From Monarcha castaneiventris obscurior (Eukaryota; Chordata; Aves; Passeriformes; Monarchidae), in the NCBI GenBank assembly GCA_026261815.1, contig JAMPIT010000258.1:7369501-7433500 (forward strand): a DNA stretch of 64,000 nt, given 5' to 3'. The notes below the pieces were generated by a model, which was given only the letters and a program-made list of their open reading frames with translations, did not search any database and was not told the DNA's origin. A program made the position numbers and the translations under genes. Below are positions 1 through 13,365 of the stretch, in pieces; position 1 is the first letter of the stretch; every line of letters starts with the position of its first letter.

Positions 1-2761
1 TGTTTGAGGGGCAGGGGAGGATCTGTAAAAAATTAGAGGTTCTAAAACAAAATGGTGCCCCATTCCAGAGGAGCACAGAAGTTCTTGGGCATTAGAAAGT
101 GACATCTTTGCAATGGCAACAATAAATATTTGATACACATTATGGGAGAGAGAAGAAAATCTTCTTGTCCCGAGTTTAAGAAAACCTTGCTGGGTGTTTG
201 TCTGCTGGAGAATTTAGTCAAGAACATTGTGATTGGTTTGTGGGGGGAAAACATGGCTGCTGTGAGGTTGTCAAGGTTCTCATGACCTGTTGAGCCTTGC
301 AGGGGGAAGTGCAACTCCCACAGTTTAGCTTTGCCTGGGGATCAGTTGTGCTGTGCATGGGAATGAAACACCTTGACTTAACCACATCCAATTTTGACGT
401 TAGCCCTTTTGAAGTAGGGTGTTGGGTTAGAAAATCCAGAAGATGTTTTTCTATCTGAATTTTTCTGTGATTCCTCTACCAGTTTGAGAAGAAAATATAA
501 GTTTTCTCCAATAACTTTGCCTTGTGTGATTTCTGTTCCATTCTGAAGAAGTGTCTTTGCTGCGAGAGTGGATTTTTTTTATGTTCTCCTTTTGTTTTGA
601 TATTTATTTGAGGTGGAAGAGAGGGCAGACAGAATGTCAGGAACTGATGAATTTAAAGAAAGCTAAAAGAATAATCATTTAAAGTAGGCAGAAAGTGGTG
701 TCACCATTTGACAATTTAAGACCTTAAAAATCTTTCCCATTTTGAGGTGGGTGAAGCTGTGAAATGATAAACAATCAGGCTTGTTTTGGTTGAGCAGGGT
801 AAGGGAGGATTTTCTGGTTTTTTTTTGTTTGAGAGCAAGTCAACTAAAACATGGGTTTTTTTAATTTCTAACGCTATCTCCCTTTCCCCACTTTAACTGT
901 AAACCAGTCAAATAGAAAATGCAGATAAGGTAGGCATGAACAACAGGTATGAGACTTGGGAACACTGCTTTAACTTTGAAATTCAAATTGTGTTAAAATT
1001 AATCCTTTCCAGCAAAATACTAATTTGAATTAATTGATGTGTTATTTTATTTTCCCACATAATACAATTTGTTTTAAACCTCCTACTTGTTTAAAGACCT
1101 TATCTTTGATTGATGGCTGGGATATTCCATAAGTAAGCAGGGTTTTTTTCTGAGAAGAAAGTGTGGTAAAGGAAGTCAAAGAATCATACCTTTGCCTGCT
1201 CTTTAAAAGGCTATTTTTAATCTTGACATCCTAAATAACTGTTTAAATCATCTACAAGAAGAAATATATCAATACCATGATCTTATATTAAAAAAACCCA
1301 CCAGATGTGACTGGCAGAGTATGTGTATTTATAGCTTCTCTATTGCTGCTGTAATCTACATTCATTTCTCTGTGACTCTGGAGTTGTACAAGCAAGACTG
1401 CATCTCTTAAAAGCATTTGAATGATTACTTGTTCATGTCAGTGTGTGTAGTGATGCAAAGGAAAATTCTTTTCCCTTCCTTCATTAATATACCCTGTAAA
1501 TAAATGCTTGTTTGTTCTTCATCATGCATATTAATTCTGTAGAAAATCTGTGATCTCTTATGGCCTTGGATGAACTGTATTTTTTAATTATTATTTTTCC
1601 TAGATGCCTTTTTAGAAATGGAAAAAGGCACTTTTAAGTTTCTCTGTAGCAAAAGAGGCTGCCAAGTGTTGTGAGCAGTTCAATTAGAATATGCTTATTT
1701 TAGAAGGCTGCTTAAAAGAGGCTTAACAGTAGGAAAAATTGGTGCAAACTCTGCTTTTTAGAAGTGGTGCACCTGGGTTCTGATACATTATGCTCATGTG
1801 AAGAGGACAGGACTGGGTCTTTTTGGAGCACCCATTTAGCTGTCGGCAAGTGATTAAGTGGCACTTGAATAGGTTCTGCAATATGTGGAAAAGTCTGATC
1901 TTTGGCTTCTTAAACTAGAAACTGCAAAGTAATAATGAAGGAAAGAAATACGTGGAATGTAGTTAATAATATTTTGGGATTGCAATTTTCCCACTCGTTT
2001 TATTTTAGACTGGAAACAAACTGCGTCTGTAGTGAATCGCAATGATCAGCTACCTAGAGATATTTCCATTAAAGGTTTCTACTGCAGTATCTTTTTAGAA
2101 ACTCTTTTTTAGTTTTCTTTAGAATGAAAATGTGCTGACAGTCACGGAGTTTAAAAAAAAAAAATCCTTTCCCCACTATATTTTTCCCAGAGGATTATTT
2201 TTATTACCGATGTGCATGAATTACAGTAGGATGCAGTAGCTAGATCAGGCATTAATACAACCCTTCAGTGTAACATTTCAGCCCTAAGATTAATCTAAAT
2301 CTACCCAGGCATCTAAAAGCAAATGAGAGGAAGTAGGAAATGAAGGCAGGGAAAAAAGAAAAGGAAGAGGGGATCTATCTTGGGACCGTGATTTTTATAG
2401 TTTTCTGGGATTATACTGCAATCTGTGAGCACTGAAATAGGCTCTGGGTTCTGTAGAGATACAACCTAAAACATTACTTTTAGTGCCAAAAAAGCCTTTT
2501 CAGCCAGCCCAGTGGGGCCTGTGTCCCACAAAAGCAGGACAAGTGACCTGTTGGTTCTTCATCCCCTTTCCCACAGCATGTAGATGATGTGCTAGGCAAG
2601 GCTGGGCATTGCAATTTTCCTTGGGGCAGGATGATTTGGGGAGCTCTTGTTGAAGTCCTCATGTCTGCAGAGACAATGGGGAAGGGTGAGATGTTAAGGT
2701 TACTAAAACTTGACTTTTCTTCTTGTCTCATTGTCAGAGCCCAAATCATTGTCTCTCACTT

Positions 2762-2959
2762 TTCTCTTTCTCCTTCGCCCCTGTGCCTTTGAAAATATCT
2801 GGATAACTAGAACTAATTTTGGGGGGTTTTGATGGTTTAGAGAACTATTCTGGTCTGGGCTTCTCCTTCTCCTTCATCCCTGCGCCTTTGAAAATATCTG
2901 CATAACTAGAACTAATTTTGGGGGGTTTTGGTGGTTTGGAGAACTATTCTGGTCTGGGC
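2762..2959. repeat. Direct tandem duplication, 2 x 99 bp
   Basis: Two adjacent copies, 2762-2860 and 2861-2959, of a 99-bp unit containing gcctttgaaaatatctg, ataactagaactaatttt, a run of six G and gagaactattctggtctggg. By direct comparison they differ at 7 of 99 positions, mostly transitions. The unit is not a repeat family I recognise. Open frames crossing it on the + strand are incidental. Confidence 0.93.
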
Positions 2960-3332
2960 CCTGGAACCCTGAGGCAGACTCCTGCTGCTCTGAGCTCCTT
3001 CTGTCCCCTGCTTACGCTGGTGTGGTGGGATGTCAGGGAATGCTGTCCCTGCCTGTTCCTACACAAATGTGCAGTGCTTAATGTGTCAGTGTCCCACCCG
3101 CACTGGGGGCCTCCAGACAGAAATTAATAAAGAATGAAGGTGATAGAATTTTTTTGAACAGTCACAGCTGATCAAATAAACTCCTACCATGCTTAAAAAT
3201 TAACGACGACAACAAAAAGGTATCCATTTGAAAGGCAAAATTGGGCACGCAGCACCTGCCCTGATTTTTTTTTTATTTTCTAAAGTAGTACATCTCTTTG
3301 CTGACGCTTGACTGCAGTGACTCATCATAGGA

Positions 3333-3377
3333 GGCTAAATCAGCCATGTAGAGTAATGCAGCGTGACTGATTTAGCC
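3333..3377. repeat. Inverted repeat, 11-bp perfect arms
   Basis: GGCTAAATCAG at 3333-3343 and its exact reverse complement CTGATTTAGCC at 3367-3377 flank a 23-base spacer. An AP-1 word TGACTCA lies just upstream at 3318-3324, and TGCTGACGC, a MAF/MARE-type half-site, at 3299-3307. The cluster looks regulatory rather than like a terminator. Confidence 0.8.
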
Positions 3378-4623
3378 AGCTCTGATGCAGCATGATGAGA
3401 GTAACTTTAACCAGGAATTTCAGCTCTTTCCCCCTCCTCTCCCAGCCTAAGAACAAAGGGAAAGTTAAACATCTTTCCAGCAGTCAAGTATCTTGCTTCA
3501 GGGCAAAGCTTTTTGTTTGTTTTCTGTCAACTAAGAGTCTTGAGTGGAAGAAATAAACATTAAGATCTTGAACTGGAATTATGGAGGGATGTGCAGGCAC
3601 AGAGCTTGTTAAAAACATCTTAGTATAACAAGTCTTTAGTGTCTTCTTCATCTAGGACACTTATCCAAAAGTGTGGTGAGGATTTTTGAGGACAAGTCCT
3701 TACAATACTGCCATAAAACACTACACACAGAATATAGCCAGGTTTTATATGCTCACACAGGAGGAGCACTGGCAAAGTGTGCCTGACCTTGTGAGACCTG
3801 ACCAAATTGCATTTACCCATCCAGGTATCCAGCATCAGCTGAGCCCTGCTGGCTGCCTCTGGCCACTTCTTGTGCCCTACTGGTCAGAGGCAGTAACACC
3901 ATCCTGCCCAAAGGCCTTTCTCTGAGATTTAAGCACAGAGAAGTTTTTTCACAAGATGAGCACATGGAACCACAGGGATTGTCCCAGGTGAGAGGCTTCT
4001 CAGGACGGAGCAATTTGGTTGTGTGTCAGAGCTTTTATTCTTGGATACTCAGCACATTTTTTGCTGAGGCAAAGGAAGTTGGCTTCATACCCCAGCCACT
4101 GAAATTCAGACCAGAAAATAGTGCAGAAGGTCAAGCAAATGGTGCATTTTGAGATGAAATGGAGGAAGGAGTAGGCTGAGAGGTGGAATGAGAGTGTGTG
4201 TTCTCATTTTTTGGAAAAATCAAGTGGATTCAAGTTCTGCTGAACAGGAGTGGTCATATTTTGCAAAGGGGAAATAATCCTGTTCAAGAATATAATTGGG
4301 CTGTTTGAAATAACCAGCATCACTTGAAAGTGGATCCTAAAATGGAAGAACAGAAAATAGGAAGGTAGGAAGAAGGAGCTTTTCTAAACACTTGTTTCTC
4401 CAGATGTTTGGCTGAATCACGTCAGAGAAGTGACTGTGAGTGGCTTTTACTGTTCTTTCCAGATTTAGATATTAGGGTAATGATGGGGAACTCTGCTTAC
4501 ACAGTCTTTTCTCCCTTGAATGTGGTCCCTTGCATCTCTTCTTACTGAGTATCAGTGATTTAGGAGTGTTGCACACCAACTTTTTGTGCAGGTACTCTTT
4601 CAATCAGCTTGAAGTGCTGGCCT

Positions 4624-4668
4624 GTGTGTGTATATATATATATATATATGTATGTATAAATATATATT
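4624..4668. repeat. TG/TA microsatellite
   Basis: A short TG run passes into about ten TA units, then TATGTATAAATATATAT. Likely length-variable. Confidence 0.95.
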
Positions 4669-5943
4669 CTTTTTCTTGTAAGACAAGAGGTGCACTGAAG
4701 AAAATGGGTTTAACTTCACAATTGCCTTAAATCCTACCTGGGATCAGCTGCTGAGCCCAGAAAAATCAATCGTCAACTCTTAGTCCAATGGAACATCTTG
4801 AGCAATGACATCTGATTTTATTTTATTTTTTTTTTTACTATTTCCAAGAGTTTTGATTTTAAAAGAAGATATTTCAACCATGGAATTCAACAAATAACCT
4901 CCTCCAGCTTCATGTGAAAAGGAAATAATCATTATAGTGTATACAGTTCCTTTTTTCTCCCTTAATGCTGTTCTGTGGGGTGTAGATGAGCAGTGACACC
5001 TGCTTCTGCACAACAAGTGCTGCTTCAAATCCCTCTCTTGTGCTGGTTCCCATGTGTTGGTTTGGAAGTACTTATTGATTTCATCTTTCCTCAGGGTTTG
5101 TTTCACAACACCACCTCAAGATTTTTAGATATTAATGAAATAATGATTGTGAGCTACACATTGCTCTGCAGCCTGAAGAATGTCAATGCAGAACCAGAAA
5201 CTCTTCAGCTGAACTGCATCTTGTTAGGCACAGTGGTTGTCGGCACAGATCATTACAGAGTCTTTTGTGGGGGCCAAAATTTTCATTTTTCTGATAATTT
5301 TGTATAAGGAGTATGATGGTAGTTCCTTAAGTGACCTAGAAAAAGAAATAAAACAACATCAGAAATTCTGATTTTTTTTCTCTTACATGATCAATGTAAG
5401 AAGGAAGCAGAATTGCATAGTGAACACTGAGGAACACAGGGATATTATCCCTTCACTTGGAGTCAGTGTTTGTTAGGCTTACTGAGTAACCACCACAGAA
5501 ACCTACATTGAATCCCAAAGAAATACCTGAAACTGCCTCTTTGTGCTGAAGGGTAGAGTCCAATTACAGTGTGTAAGAACAGTGCATGAACTTAAGACAG
5601 GAAAACAGGGTGCCATAACCAGTGCAGTGGCTGAGAGGGCAGGAGAGCTGAGGGATTTCTGTGTGGGTTGGGGCCCTGCTCATGGGAGAAGGGGCTCTGT
5701 GCACAGAGGATGAGAAAAATGTTACATATAGCAGGGCAGATGTTCAGGAACTGCATAAGCAGAAATTGCAAGACTTCAGCAATTTGTTTAATAAACATAA
5801 TATTCAAATAAGCTGCACTGATTTTTTTTTTTCATTCAACTAATATTTTCTGTATTTTCTTCAATTTGTATTTCTGTGCATACTTAAAATGTTACTCCCA
5901 TGTACAGCTTCCTTAAAATCTGGTTTATCTCAGATTTAAAGCA

Positions 5944-5980
5944 TTTTACTCCTGTTTCATTTTACTCCCATTTCATTTTA
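5944..5980. repeat. Short tandem duplication, 16-bp unit
   Basis: TTTTACTCCTGTTTCA at 5944-5959 is followed by TTTTACTCCCATTTCA at 5960-5975 and a partial third start; two mismatches between the full copies. Confidence 0.85.
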
Positions 5981-6638
5981 AAGTTTAAACAGCATTTTTT
6001 AAGCAATTCAATTGTCTTCATCACCTTCTACAAAAATATGAATATTTTTATGTATTTATGGAGTGTTTCTGCCAATACCTGCTGGCTACTTTACAAGCGT
6101 ACTTAGTTAATGAGAATTCAGTGAAATATTAAGCATAGATTTAAGAAATGGTTGCTCTGTGCAAGTTTAGTGATGGTTCTGTGCTGTTTTTTTCTAGCAT
6201 TAGGCCCAATTGTTTTGCCTCAGTCATAGACTGGAGCCCACAAACACTGAGTTCATGTTTCCACTGCAGTCCTTTCACTACTGAGAATTTAATAGTGAGT
6301 GGTGCTCTTCACTGTCTTCCTCCTCAGTGGAAACCCTGTTATTTATGCTTGTTCCCGGGGGCCTGGGGTTAGATCTGGGGTTTAACTCTGTTGGGAGGTG
6401 AGAGATGATCTGTTGTTGTCTTCAGCAAGAACCAATTTAAGCCTGAAATTCTTGTCAGGCCCACTTTTTCCAGCCTCCTCCAACACAATGTCTTTCCAGC
6501 CCGAGGCCATCTTCCTTCCCACTGCCGCTCCTGTAGGACCTATGAATCTTATTTTGAAACCCATGATGATTTTCTTTAATAACTGGAGGTGTTTATAAAG
6601 CTATTTTAGGTGAGGGGTGATGTGTTTGTGCAGCACTG

Positions 6639-6708
6639 CACAGAATATCGTGGGTTGGAGGTGTACTCTGGAGATCACATCCCCTGCGCCCCAGACAAGG
6701 CTGGGTTT
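6639..6708 (-). mobile_element. Possible diverged CR1-like fragment, minus orientation
   Basis: The run cacagaatatcgtgggttgg, followed by an actctggagatcacatcccctg block and a pyrimidine-rich end, resembles the reverse complement of a CR1 3' end (pattern cagaatat-atgggttgg, then gagatcat). The match is short and decayed. Confidence 0.4.
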
Positions 6709-6732
6709 GGCTTCCAGCTCCACAGCTCATGA

Positions 6733-6872
6733 ACTCTGTGTCCTTGGATAAGCTGTTGAACACCCTGTGTCCTCCTGTGTGTGTGAGAATGCTTATCTCG
6801 CAGGTAGGGATTAATCAGTGTTTGGAAAGTAATTTGAGATCCTTGATGAAAAGCACTGTGTAAGAAGAAAAT
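6733..6872 (+). mobile_element. Ancient MIR/CORE-type SINE remnant
   Basis: The stretch opens with gtgtccttggataagctgtt, matching the tRNA-derived MIR pattern tgaccttgg-aagtca. It continues with cttatctcgcaggtagggat and ends with gaaagtaatttgagatcctt then gatgaaaagcactgtgtaag, which matches the 3' tail shared by ancient amniote SINEs (aaagcgctttgagatcct, then gaaaggcgctatataag). Head and tail occur in the right order and spacing. Confidence 0.65.
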
Positions 6873-8479
6873 GTGTGACCGCACAGGAGCGTCTTGGAGA
6901 TTGTGATCACCCCCATTTCCTTTCCTGAGCTGAAAGGAAGAAGTGGTGAGAGAGTTTTTAAAGGAGAGGGAAACACATTTCTCTGTATGTGTTTCTTTCC
7001 AGCTCAAAGCACCAGCTACCCCTAAAGCCCGGGTGTGTTTATCTTACATGTGTGGTTCTGTGGTTTCAGTTCTCTTTGCAAGAAAATGACTGCTCTGGCT
7101 CCCGAGACCTCTTTAAGAGATTATGACCTAAGTTAGTTCACAGCCACCATCTTTTACAGTGCTTAATCAATAAGCCCTGAAAGCAAACTAATCTTCATTT
7201 ACTTTTGGAGGCCACTGCAGGAAAAGAAGAATTGTCAGATAAAGCTGGGGATCAGCGTTCCCACCTCAAGGCCAAGGGTCAGATATTAGTACGCAGGGAG
7301 ATTGTAAATACGGCTTGGTCCAACAGATGCTAAAATGAGTATGGTGGAAAATTATACCTCCAGGGGACAGCACTTTAATGCATGCAATAACTGATAAGAT
7401 AAGCTTCTTTATTACCAAAAGAATGAATTTAAAAACCATATATAATTTGCCTTCGTGCTTAAGGGAGTGAGGGAAGAGAGTGGACTATTAGGTGGAGATA
7501 AGTGGCTCACTGGAATATTGTATTCATATTGGGCTATTTCCTGAGGATTTCAGATGCATTTACTGAGGGATGGGAGGCAGGGTGTCCCAGGTAAAACACA
7601 AACCTGATGGAGCTTTAGCATGGTTTTCTTCCTATTAAGGAAAGTTTTTTATATACAAACTTGATTCCCAGTATGGAGTTGTTAGCAGCTAAATGCGGGA
7701 GTGGATGCTACAGGGGATTCTGCATCATGGATTACTACATTGTGTGATGTAAATGAGCAAACTCTGCAGGTGCCTTCCCAGCTTCACTGCAGAACATGTC
7801 TCCTAGCTTTAGAAATGCAATTTTTGAAGCTTACACGTCATCTCCACGTGAGCAAACAGGCATGGGATGCCAGAGGATCTGCCTTTGAAAAATAGAAGTT
7901 TATTATTGAAAAATAAACCTTGTACGTGTTCACAAGAAACAGATTGCTAATAGTACTGGCAGGATTTTATGTGGCAATCAGTCTTAACCCCACTGTGTTT
8001 GGTGACTCCTCTCACACCTCCGCTTTTCTTAATTTTGTTATTCTTCTCACTTCTTTAAAATTGTGAAGCATTTGAATGAGGAAAGAGTATTGTAGCTGTG
8101 TCTGTTCTCATATACTTGGCCTCTAGGATAATAAATACAGGGTTTCCTTTTTTTTTTTTTAAGTCCATTTAGTAGTTTTTTCCCTATTTTTATTCTTTCA
8201 GTTTTAAATCACTGAAGGTGATGGTGGATATGCATTGTCTTTAGTGTTAGCAGAGAGAGGATGCTGCTCATATGGCCAGAAATCAGGTGAATGCTGGAAT
8301 GGACATTTGCTACATGCATTTCTAAAAGTAGAATCAGAATTTCTTTGCTGTTCTCAGCATGTGTATGCTGTGTGCTTATGCTGAAGGAAATGCCAAAACT
8401 TTCAATTATTGTGCTTGAATGTTGCAAATTTTTGGCAATCTTAAGAGGCAAAACCTTCTAATTTTGTCTGAAGCAGGTG

Positions 8480-8790
8480 TGTATGGCCTTGCATTGTACA
8501 TATTACCTTTGGAAATTGAGAATAGCCTCCTCATTAATTATGAGAAAACTCGACATAGTGAAATTGATGATTCGATAGTAATTTAATTTTGTCCATGTAT
8601 AATTTTGAATGTGCTGCCTGCAAATGTCCCATTTGCCCACCATCTTGTTTGAGTGGAATATCACTTCATTAGGAATCCCTGCCAGGAAAAATCATTATAG
8701 GGAGGGCCTTCATGTAGCTTTTCATTGGGTGAATAATTGAGTTCCTAGAGGACCTATCTGATCTGAAGGCCAAAACTTTCTTGTAATAAA
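8480..8790. promoter_or_regulatory. Candidate conserved noncoding element
   Basis: A repeat-free AT-rich stretch with CATTAATTATGAG, several GATTCGAT/ATGATT words and no open frames of note. Its even composition without simple repeats is typical of intronic conserved elements, but nothing in the sequence proves function. Confidence 0.2.
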
Positions 8791-11700
8791 GACGATATGA
8801 AAGTAGTGTAAATCACAGTGAGAGATGAAACGGTGCATTTAAATGCACTCAAAGAAAGAAGCTGCAGTGTAGTCAAGTCTTTTGATTGTTCACCCACCAA
8901 TTACCTATGTTATTTAGGAATCATCTTGATATTAATCTTTTGAAAACCCTTTTGCACATTGATGATCTCATCCTACTTCTTAAATTCACCTTTCAAAAAT
9001 ACACATCTTAAAAACAGTGGCTGATTTGTTGAATTTAAATGCGTTTCACCTTATCAATTTCTTCTGCTGTGCCAACTTTGTTATTTCCTCTTCTCATCCC
9101 AATGCTGTGGATAATTGACAATTGATGATAAGCTTTACAGAGGAGATTAGGATAACATTATGTTTCATTAGTTTGGAGTAATACAGAAGTGCCTAACCAT
9201 GGATAAATGACAGTGGTGCAGCTCTTGCCCTGCAGAATGTGCAGTGTGTGAGGTGAACAGAAGGTTACACATAAACACAGAACTATAGCTATATTTGTGT
9301 AGGATTACAGAAATATAAATTACTTGCAACTTTTTCTCCATCAGTTTCCCCAACCTGATAAAACTTGTCTTTTGCTGATGTACAGTAACTTATCCCTATA
9401 CTCTCCTTATTTTCTGTTCCTATTCCTTCCTTTCCTATCTCCTCTGCCATGAGCATGTTGTTCTAACAGCAGTCTAGAGGATCTTGGTTTTTATGTGCAC
9501 TTATTTCAGGAAAAATTGACTTGAAAACAAGAAAAGACTTTTTAAGAAATACCAAGAGATGAGGAATTGAGCAGAAAAAATCTTCCTCAGACAGAGATGT
9601 GTTAGTAACTCTTAGAAATCTTTGATTCTGGAAGTTTACTCTCTCTATAATCCACCTGAATTAATCAGATTTTAGGTTTAAATTATTAAGGGTTAGTTTT
9701 AGTCTTTGCATCCTGTAATCTCTGAAAGGCCATTAATATAGGCCATTCTGTTTCATTAAAAACAGTTCAGAGGAGAAAACAGTTAAGGATGTTTACGTTT
9801 AACTCTTGATTTTCTGGAGACTGATGGTCAGTACCTGAGGCCTTGAGTGCTGTTGCAAATTTTGTAAATATTTGTTGTGACTTTATGTTGCTCTAACAAT
9901 TCACAACTGGTGATTATGTACTATGTCATTCTGAGCCATTCAAGCAATACATCCTTAAAAACAAACAAACCACATCAAAAAACCCACCCAAACCCCTAAA
10001 AACAATCCCCAACAGCCTGAAAAGAAATATGAAACATAGGAGAATGAAAGAAGTAAAAGGCTTTTTGAGCATAGCTGTTGAGGCAGTGAAAGAATGAAAG
10101 CATGTCATGAGCAGGCAGATGTATCTAAATGCCCTCTAGTCATTGTCATGGGAACTTCAACGGGTTTTGGCCTTAAAAGCTAAAGATGGTTTGCATTTAT
10201 CTCATTTCTCTGGATGCAAATTGCATTTCTGACAGTTTGAAATCTCTGCAAAAAGCCTTGAAGAGCAAAAGTGGTTTTATCACAGTAAAAGTTAATGTGA
10301 GAAACCTTTGGGTTTCTGCTGGTGCAGATCCTGAAATGGATGTGAGTGCTTCAGTCAAGAGCCCTTTGCTTATAGGCTTTCGCTTGGGGCCGTTCATTTG
10401 GATTTTTGGTGGAGTTTTGTAATTACTATTTTATTTCTGAACTGGTATCAAAGCTACCACGGGTGGTTGATCTCTTGGAGCCAGTTGGAACTCCTGTGTA
10501 ACTGGAAGAATTTCTCCCTCCTGAGTCTGTCCTGAAAATAAGGCTTTTTTTTTTTCCTGTGACCAGCTTCAGAAAGTTGATTATCCAGGTTCTGCCACTG
10601 TGGAATCAACCTTGGGAAGAGCTTATGAAGTTATAATTAGGTTTCTGTCTGCTAAGCTTCCAAAATGTACAACTTCCATGAATATATTTGCAGTACTTTT
10701 TGCCTGGTTTCAAACTCCTGCCAAGTTCTTGCCTTGAATTTAAGACATCTGTAGGTAGAAAGAGACAGCAGAGCACTTTTAGCTTAGATGGACAGAAACG
10801 TATTATGGGAGACATATTTCTGCTGTCAAAAACTCAGCCACCAGTCATCTGTAAACAGATTCCCCTTGGTCACCACTGAACAAGGTCAGCATTCCTTACT
10901 AATGGAGATAGGCATGGAGAGGGTTTTTTTTTTTGTTGTTAGTCTTATCCTTAGTGGTGTTTTTGTCATAATTTTAGTCTCTGAGTAAGACAAAATGACC
11001 CAAGAAAGCATTCATGGGAGTTCAGTGGATTGATGCACTGGATTTTCACCTGTTGAGACCTTTCTTCAAAGACTGGTGTGACTTTGGGATGAAAAGGAGC
11101 TCTTACCTGTCTGCTCTGGTACTGGATTTTGCGCCTTTGTTAAAAAGGCTGTAAGCTTTACCTTGGCTGGCTGCTGGCAGGTTTACAAAGGGAGACGTAC
11201 TGCTCCTCAGGTGCTTGCAGTGATGGATGCTGTGCCAGCACTGCAGGAGCCAGTGGTCAGGAGAAAGGTGAAGTGTCAGAATCAATCTGTTTTAGAAAAA
11301 GACACTTTCTGAGGGAGGCTGGCTTGCACTGAATTTTTAACAACACATTCTCCTTTCCTTATATATATCTAAACATAACTTTATTCAGCCAGGAGAGATC
11401 CTCTTGTCTCCCTCGTTTCCATTAATGCAGAGTTGGATTTCAACAGCAGGCAAACTGGTGTTTACCATGGCAGTGCTTGCCATGTTGACAGTGCTGAGTG
11501 ATTCTTAAGTGTTCAGTAAATCAGTGAAATTTTCTGAACAGTGGGAAGTTTTGATGTCATTAACAAAAGATGCATGTTAACTAGCAGCTGCAAATTAATT
11601 AGAAAAATAAATTAGAAGTTGCTTCTTTTTTTTTTTTTTTTTCTTCTCCTTTCTGCTTCATGCTGTGTGAACCAGCCAGTCTAAAGTAAGGCTATCCAAT

Positions 11701-13313
11701 GAATCCAAAGGTCCAGAGCTTTCAGGATCTGAATATTCCAATTTTCCAAACACTCACTTAATTTTATGTCCTGTACTGGATGCTTCTAGAATATTATGGG
11801 TCAGGGCATTGCCTGTCTTACAATGGTTTTCATTGTCAGTTTTCCTAATGTGCTCCTCTGGGGAATGTCTGAAGCCCTCTCAGTTCTGTGCCAGCCAGGA
11901 CCAGCTCATGTCCATCTGAGCAGGGTCCAGCCTTGCCAAACGGGCTTCACTGTGCTGAGGATCCCACCCAAAACCAGACCAGTGGGATGGGGGAAGGTGA
12001 GGCAAGCAGCATTAAAAGTGTAATGATACCCATTAATGAGTGCTGGCCTCTTGTTTTGGAATACAAGGAATTGTTTCATAAACCTGTTAGGGTTGTGTTT
12101 AGAGCAATAACTTCCTACTTTCTTTTAAAGGGAAACAATCTTATTTTTTTTCCATTTGCCGCTTATTGCAGTGTCAGCTTCTTTAATTATTGCTATTTAA
12201 TTATGTCTTAGCATTTGAACTCTCCTCATTAACCTTCATCAGACTGAGACACCTAGGATAATGCAATGGCAAAGCCAACATCTTGTGTAATTTTTTTTTC
12301 CTCCCTCCACCCCCTTCCCAAATCTCTGGAATTCATTAATTGAATGTTAGAGCATCTGGGCCACTTGAGTATTCGAATCATGCAGGAACATGGGTAGTGT
12401 TAGCCTGCTATGGCTCAATAAACCTCTCATTCTCTCGTTCACGGTTCATTTGAATTTTGCAGAAAACTCTGGAAAAAAAAGATGAGGCATTCAAATAAAA
12501 ATGGTGCAGATAATGGTAGGAGGAGATGAAGAACTCAGACAAATGTTTACCCCAAGTACTGTGTGTATGTGGCACTGTCATCCCTTTAATTGAAAAAGAG
12601 AATGGGCTTTAGAGCAGAAACCCCCAAGCCAGGCTCTATTCCTGTGTGACCTTCAGCTGTCACTGGAGCTGTCCTCTCTATCTGAAAGCAGAGTTTTTAT
12701 TTTATGCTGCTAAAGTAGCAGAGCCTAATTTCTCATTTGACAAGAGCTCCAAGATCCTGTGAGGAGAGGTATAATAAAAGTGCAAAATAAAACTATATGT
12801 GGCAGTATTACTCCTGATTCTAATGGATTTTAGTAGGATCTTTAATCCCTTTATCTACCATGAATAGATGCATTGTCTATAAAAGAAGCTTTAAGCTCTT
12901 TCACTTCACTTTGGTAACACCTTGGCAATGCAAATATGCCTTTGGAGTGTGTCTGATGATACTGGAAAATGAGGGTGCAGGAATGAAGTGTAATGGAGGT
13001 TTTTTAATGTGGCTGCTGGACCTAAGAAAGGTGTTTGTTGTTTCCCCCCATCTCTTTGCTCTCCACACCACAAAGACAAGGCTCATGCTGCCTTTTCTCC
13101 CAACACAGCCTATTCCCAGGGCCTGGCTTGGATTAGGCAGTCATGGAACAGAACATAGGCTGTGTCACACCTGACAGAACTATATCTCTGAACTGAGGTT
13201 TTACTCAGATCCCTGAGCTGTAAAACTCCTGTGTGAAGCAGAGGCAGGATGAAGCTTTCACACTGAGAATTGCCTGTGGTAAGTACGGATGTGCTTGTGA
13301 TAGGAGAGGGCTG

Positions 13314-13365
13314 ACCTTTATTTCACAGAGGGAGAAACGGGGAGAGGCTGAACTACAGATTTGTC
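13314..13365 (-). mobile_element. Possible MIR fragment, minus orientation
   Basis: On the + strand tttcacagagggagaaacgg followed by ggagaggctgaa resembles the reverse complement of the MIR core (ttttacagatggggaaactg then aggcacagagagg). It is only about 50 bp, so the call is tentative. Confidence 0.4.

Noticed and set aside
12630..12700. Possible MIR head (cctgtgtgaccttcagctgt)
   Set aside because: Only the tRNA-like head resembles MIR; the core and tail cannot be followed.
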